Source of the DNA: Ampullimonas aquatilis | GTDB taxonomy: Bacteria > Pseudomonadota > Gammaproteobacteria > Burkholderiales > Burkholderiaceae_D | DNA: 64,000 bases | NCBI RefSeq assembly: GCF_049675895.1 | Contig: NZ_CP183834.1 | Span: forward strand, 2,170,001-2,234,000 | Direction: 5' to 3' | Shown here: positions 62,301-64,000 of the stretch, one piece after another | How positions within the stretch are numbered: the stretch's first letter is position 1 | Layout: each line of letters opens with the position of its first letter | Made by a program: the position numbers and the translations under genes | Notes under the pieces: model-generated | What the model saw: only the letters and a program-made list of their open reading frames with translations | The model's database searches: none | Told to the model about the DNA's origin: nothing

Positions 62301-63236
62301 TCAACTAACAACGGTCAGAAATGTTTCATGTAACTTACGCTGAACATAGTCAAGCCCACCGCCACCGCCAACCCCCTCGAAGGTCCAGGTCAATGGTTCG
62401 TGGTCAGGATAGGGATGACGATCTTCCTTGAAGGTTTCAAAACGATTACCTGATGGATCCCATGCGTAGATCGTGCACCCACGAGTGACACCGTGACGTG
62501 TAGGTCCGATATCGACAGGGACTTTGTGCATTGACATAATGTCACCTGCTCTCAGCACATCCTGCCATGAATCCATCAAAAATGAACAGTGATGTAATTT
62601 GCCCGGCTCGGGGAACTCACCAAAAGCGATGTCATGTGACTTCATTGAACAACTCATGAAGATCACCATATTGCCGGTACCTTCTGGATTGAGAATCCGC
62701 TCCACCAAATTAAACCCAAGAACTTCCGTGAATATTTTTTGTACAGCCGCAATATTGGGACCATACAAAAGCAGATGATCAAAACGTCTAGGGGCCATGC
62801 CTTTCATCGTACTCGGGCTCCACGGGGTTGGATCAATGAGACCACACCCATTGCCCACCACCTTCTTCTCTGCATACAACTCAATCAAATGACCACTTGG
62901 AACTTCGAATCGGACACGCTCCCCTGTTTCCAGCATATCGCCAGCAGGGATACGTTCAGTTTTTATTCCATAGTCACGCAGATCGGCCTCAAACTTATTG
63001 AGCGTTGCATGATTAAGTACTTTGTAACCCACAAAATCCAGTCCAGCCCGATCAGTCTGACGCAAGACAATACTGTTGTGATCAAGTTCATCCCAGCATT
63101 TAAGATAGACACGCCCCTGAGCATCTCGGCCTGTCTCTTCAAGGCCCATGATGTCTCGATAATGTCTTACTCCTTCTTCGATATCCAGCACGCGTATCTG
63201 TGCATGCCCCGGACGTAACACGCCTGTCATTGCCAT
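62301..63236 (-). CDS. dmpB: Catechol 2,3-dioxygenase (extradiol)
   Basis: 311 residues from the ATG at 63236, which follows AAGGAG; an upstream frame to 63320 would overlap the ferredoxin gene. It is a type I extradiol enzyme with two vicinal-oxygen-chelate domains. The iron ligands are the His in RRFDHLLLYG, the His in KLHHCSFLMD, and the Glu in DPSGNRFETF. It opens catechol to 2-hydroxymuconic semialdehyde. It is placed before the hydroxylase genes, not after them as in the classical dmp operon. Confidence 0.96.
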   Translation of the reverse strand: MAMTGVLRPGHAQIRVLDIEEGVRHYRDIMGLEETGRDAQGRVYLKCWDELDHNSIVLRQTDRAGLDFVGYKVLNHATLNKFEADLRDYGIKTERIPAGDMLETGERVRFEVPSGHLIELYAEKKVVGNGCGLIDPTPWSPSTMKGMAPRRFDHLLLYGPNIAAVQKIFTEVLGFNLVERILNPEGTGNMVIFMSCSMKSHDIAFGEFPEPGKLHHCSFLMDSWQDVLRAGDIMSMHKVPVDIGPTRHGVTRGCTIYAWDPSGNRFETFKEDRHPYPDHEPLTWTFEGVGGGGGLDYVQRKLHETFLTVVS

Positions 63237-63273
63237 GGTTTTGTCTCCTTTTATTGATTTATCAAACAGAATT

Positions 63274-63591
63274 TCAGCGATAGGTTGTAGATTTACAGAC
63301 GGATTTCTGCAACTTTCCAATCACTTTTAAAGAAAGATTACTAGAGGGATAAACACGACATGCGAGCAAGCGCTGATTAGCTAGATCATCTTCATTGACG
63401 TGATCCTTGCTCATGATCTTGGATTTAAAATCTCCGGCAAGGATTTCAATTTTGCAAACGCCACAGCCACCACCCCGGCAACCAGATGGAATACCCCGCA
63501 AACCGGTTCGGCACATAGCCTCCAGCAAAGACTCCTGCGAAGTACAGAAGTAAGTAAATCCTGTCTCAACGATGCGGACTTCGTGTTTCAT
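63274..63591 (-). CDS. dmpQ: Chloroplast-type [2Fe-2S] ferredoxin (DmpQ/XylT type)
   Basis: 105 residues. GCRGGGCGVCKIEILAG and LLACRVYP hold the four cluster cysteines. XylT-type ferredoxins re-reduce the active-site iron of catechol 2,3-dioxygenase after inactivation by 4-substituted catechols. It is the first gene after the sigma-54 promoter and directly precedes dmpB. AGGAGACATG provides the ribosome-binding site and start. Confidence 0.94.
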   Translation of the reverse strand: MKHEVRIVETGFTYFCTSQESLLEAMCRTGLRGIPSGCRGGGCGVCKIEILAGDFKSKIMSKDHVNEDDLANQRLLACRVYPSSNLSLKVIGKLQKSVCKSTTYR

Positions 63592-63661
63592 GTCTCCTCC
63601 ATTTTCGAACTGACGTTTACGTCAATCGACGGTTTTAAATTACCGCTTGCAGGCTTTCTTC

Positions 63662-63690
63662 AACATGTATAACGCACAGCTTATGCCAAG
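63662..63690 (-). promoter_or_regulatory. Sigma-54 promoter of the phenol operon
   Basis: On the minus strand TTGGCAT (ending at 63683) and GTGC (63677-63674) form the -24/-12 elements with the correct spacing (consensus TGGCAC-N5-TTGC; two mismatches). Transcription should begin near 63662, about 70 bases before the dmpQ start. The perfect repeat AAATCA-T-TGATTT (63696-63708) lies just upstream. Confidence 0.8.
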
Positions 63691-63698
63691 AAGTCAAA

Positions 63699-63899
63699 TC
63701 ATTGATTTATATATGAAATATCTAAATACTCATGCATCAGATCTACCTGAAGCATGACGTTTTTGTGCACTCGGGAATAGTGCCGTACAAAAGCGTCAAG
63801 CTGCAACGCAGCAAGTTTGTCGAGTAAAAATTGAAAATTGAAAAGGATAAAAGACTGTACTAACTGCATAAAGTTGGTAAAAGTCTTTGGATCAGACAT
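63699..63899 (-). CDS. Possible small protein between the activator gene and the promoter
   Basis: A 66-residue frame (MSDPKTFTNFMQLVQSFILF...) rich in Phe, Leu and His. It starts 38 bases after the activator's stop. No ribosome-binding site is visible; instead an 8-bp hairpin (63905-63924) abuts the ATG. The region must also hold activator-binding and IHF sites, so the frame may be chance. I recognise no family. Confidence 0.35.
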   Translation of the reverse strand: MSDPKTFTNFMQLVQSFILFNFQFLLDKLAALQLDAFVRHYSRVHKNVMLQVDLMHEYLDISYINQ

Positions 63900-63904
63900 G
63901 GGAA

Positions 63905-63924
63905 ACTGTTGTCGTCACAACAGT
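63905..63924 (-). terminator. Hairpin after the activator gene
   Basis: ACTGTTGT and ACAACAGT pair perfectly around a 4-base loop, 13 bases after the activator's stop codon. Only TTT follows on the minus strand, so it is a weak terminator candidate. Confidence 0.45.
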
Positions 63925-63937
63925 GGTTCAGGAACTA

Positions 63938-64000
63938 TCAGGCTGCTGGAACGATGCCTTGACGCAGTCGATATGCAAGCTGACGACGAGTGATGCCTAG
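63938..64000 (-). CDS. dmpR: C-terminal end of a DmpR/XylR-type sigma-54 activator
   Basis: The last 20 residues, LGITRRQLAYRLRQGIVPAA then TGA, are the recognition helix of the Fis-type DNA-binding domain of the XylR/DmpR group. The rest of the gene is beyond the window. These activators sense phenols directly and drive sigma-54 promoters such as the one at 63662-63690. Here the gene is on the same strand as the operon it should control, whereas in the classical dmp system it is divergent. Confidence 0.85.
   Translation of the reverse strand, partial: LGITRRQLAYRLRQGIVPAA

Overview
The window looks like the chromosome of a Gram-negative betaproteobacterium (Burkholderiales or Nitrosomonadales type). 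Supporting signs are the surE-pcm-nlpD block, two exosortase-type (PEP-CTERM-like) secreted proteins, and a dmp-type phenol/catechol meta pathway behind a sigma-54 promoter. I cannot name the species. Base composition is moderate and falls in the accessory stretches.

Layout. 1-3466: end of a periplasmic adaptor gene and a complete RND efflux pump gene. 3828-10778 (minus strand): a cupin protein, a lipoprotein alpha/beta hydrolase, rlmD, a DEDD exonuclease, nlpD, pcm and surE. rpoS is not in its usual place after nlpD. 10911-11001: tRNA-Ser(GGA), followed by a roughly 10.4 kb integrated element (about 11,002-21,414). The element carries a P4-type integrase, an AlpA-like regulator, a CHC2-like zinc protein plus a DUF3631-type ATPase, a lone phage tape-measure protein, a strikingly ordered short-repeat region and a decayed zinc-ribbon membrane protein. 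21490-21565: tRNA-His. A second, 1.7 kb decayed element follows, bounded by an exact 47-bp duplication of the tRNA-His 3' end; it holds an exosortase-type secreted protein and an integrase remnant.

24,483-43,642 (minus strand) is a two-partner secretion locus. It has a 3271-aa filamentous-hemagglutinin-like exoprotein, its FhaC-type outer-membrane transporter, an ExbB-type channel fused to an extracytoplasmic LamG-like domain, two ExbD proteins, a TonB-like protein, a porin, a large secreted protein and a PEP-CTERM-type protein. Next to it is a 482-aa fusion of two OmpR-type response regulators in which the first receiver has lost its phospho-acceptor and both lack the conserved lysine. A Mop-domain molybdate-binding protein and modE follow, divergently oriented.

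48,755-64,000 (minus strand) holds aromatic catabolism. The end of a DmpR/XylR-type activator lies just upstream of a sigma-54 promoter, then ferredoxin, catechol 2,3-dioxygenase, six-component phenol hydroxylase (KLMNOP), 2-hydroxymuconic semialdehyde dehydrogenase, hydratase, decarboxylase, an unexpected acyl-CoA dehydrogenase, tautomerase, acetaldehyde dehydrogenase, aldolase, an atypical SDR and a second tautomerase. A terminator follows and then a quinone reductase. Together these take phenol through catechol and the oxalocrotonate branch to pyruvate and acetyl-CoA. No semialdehyde hydrolase gene is present.

The best candidates for something new are the repeat array at 20.0-20.4 kb, the satellite-like element with a lone tape-measure gene, the ExbB/ExbD/TonB-linked two-partner locus, and the fused degenerate double response regulator.
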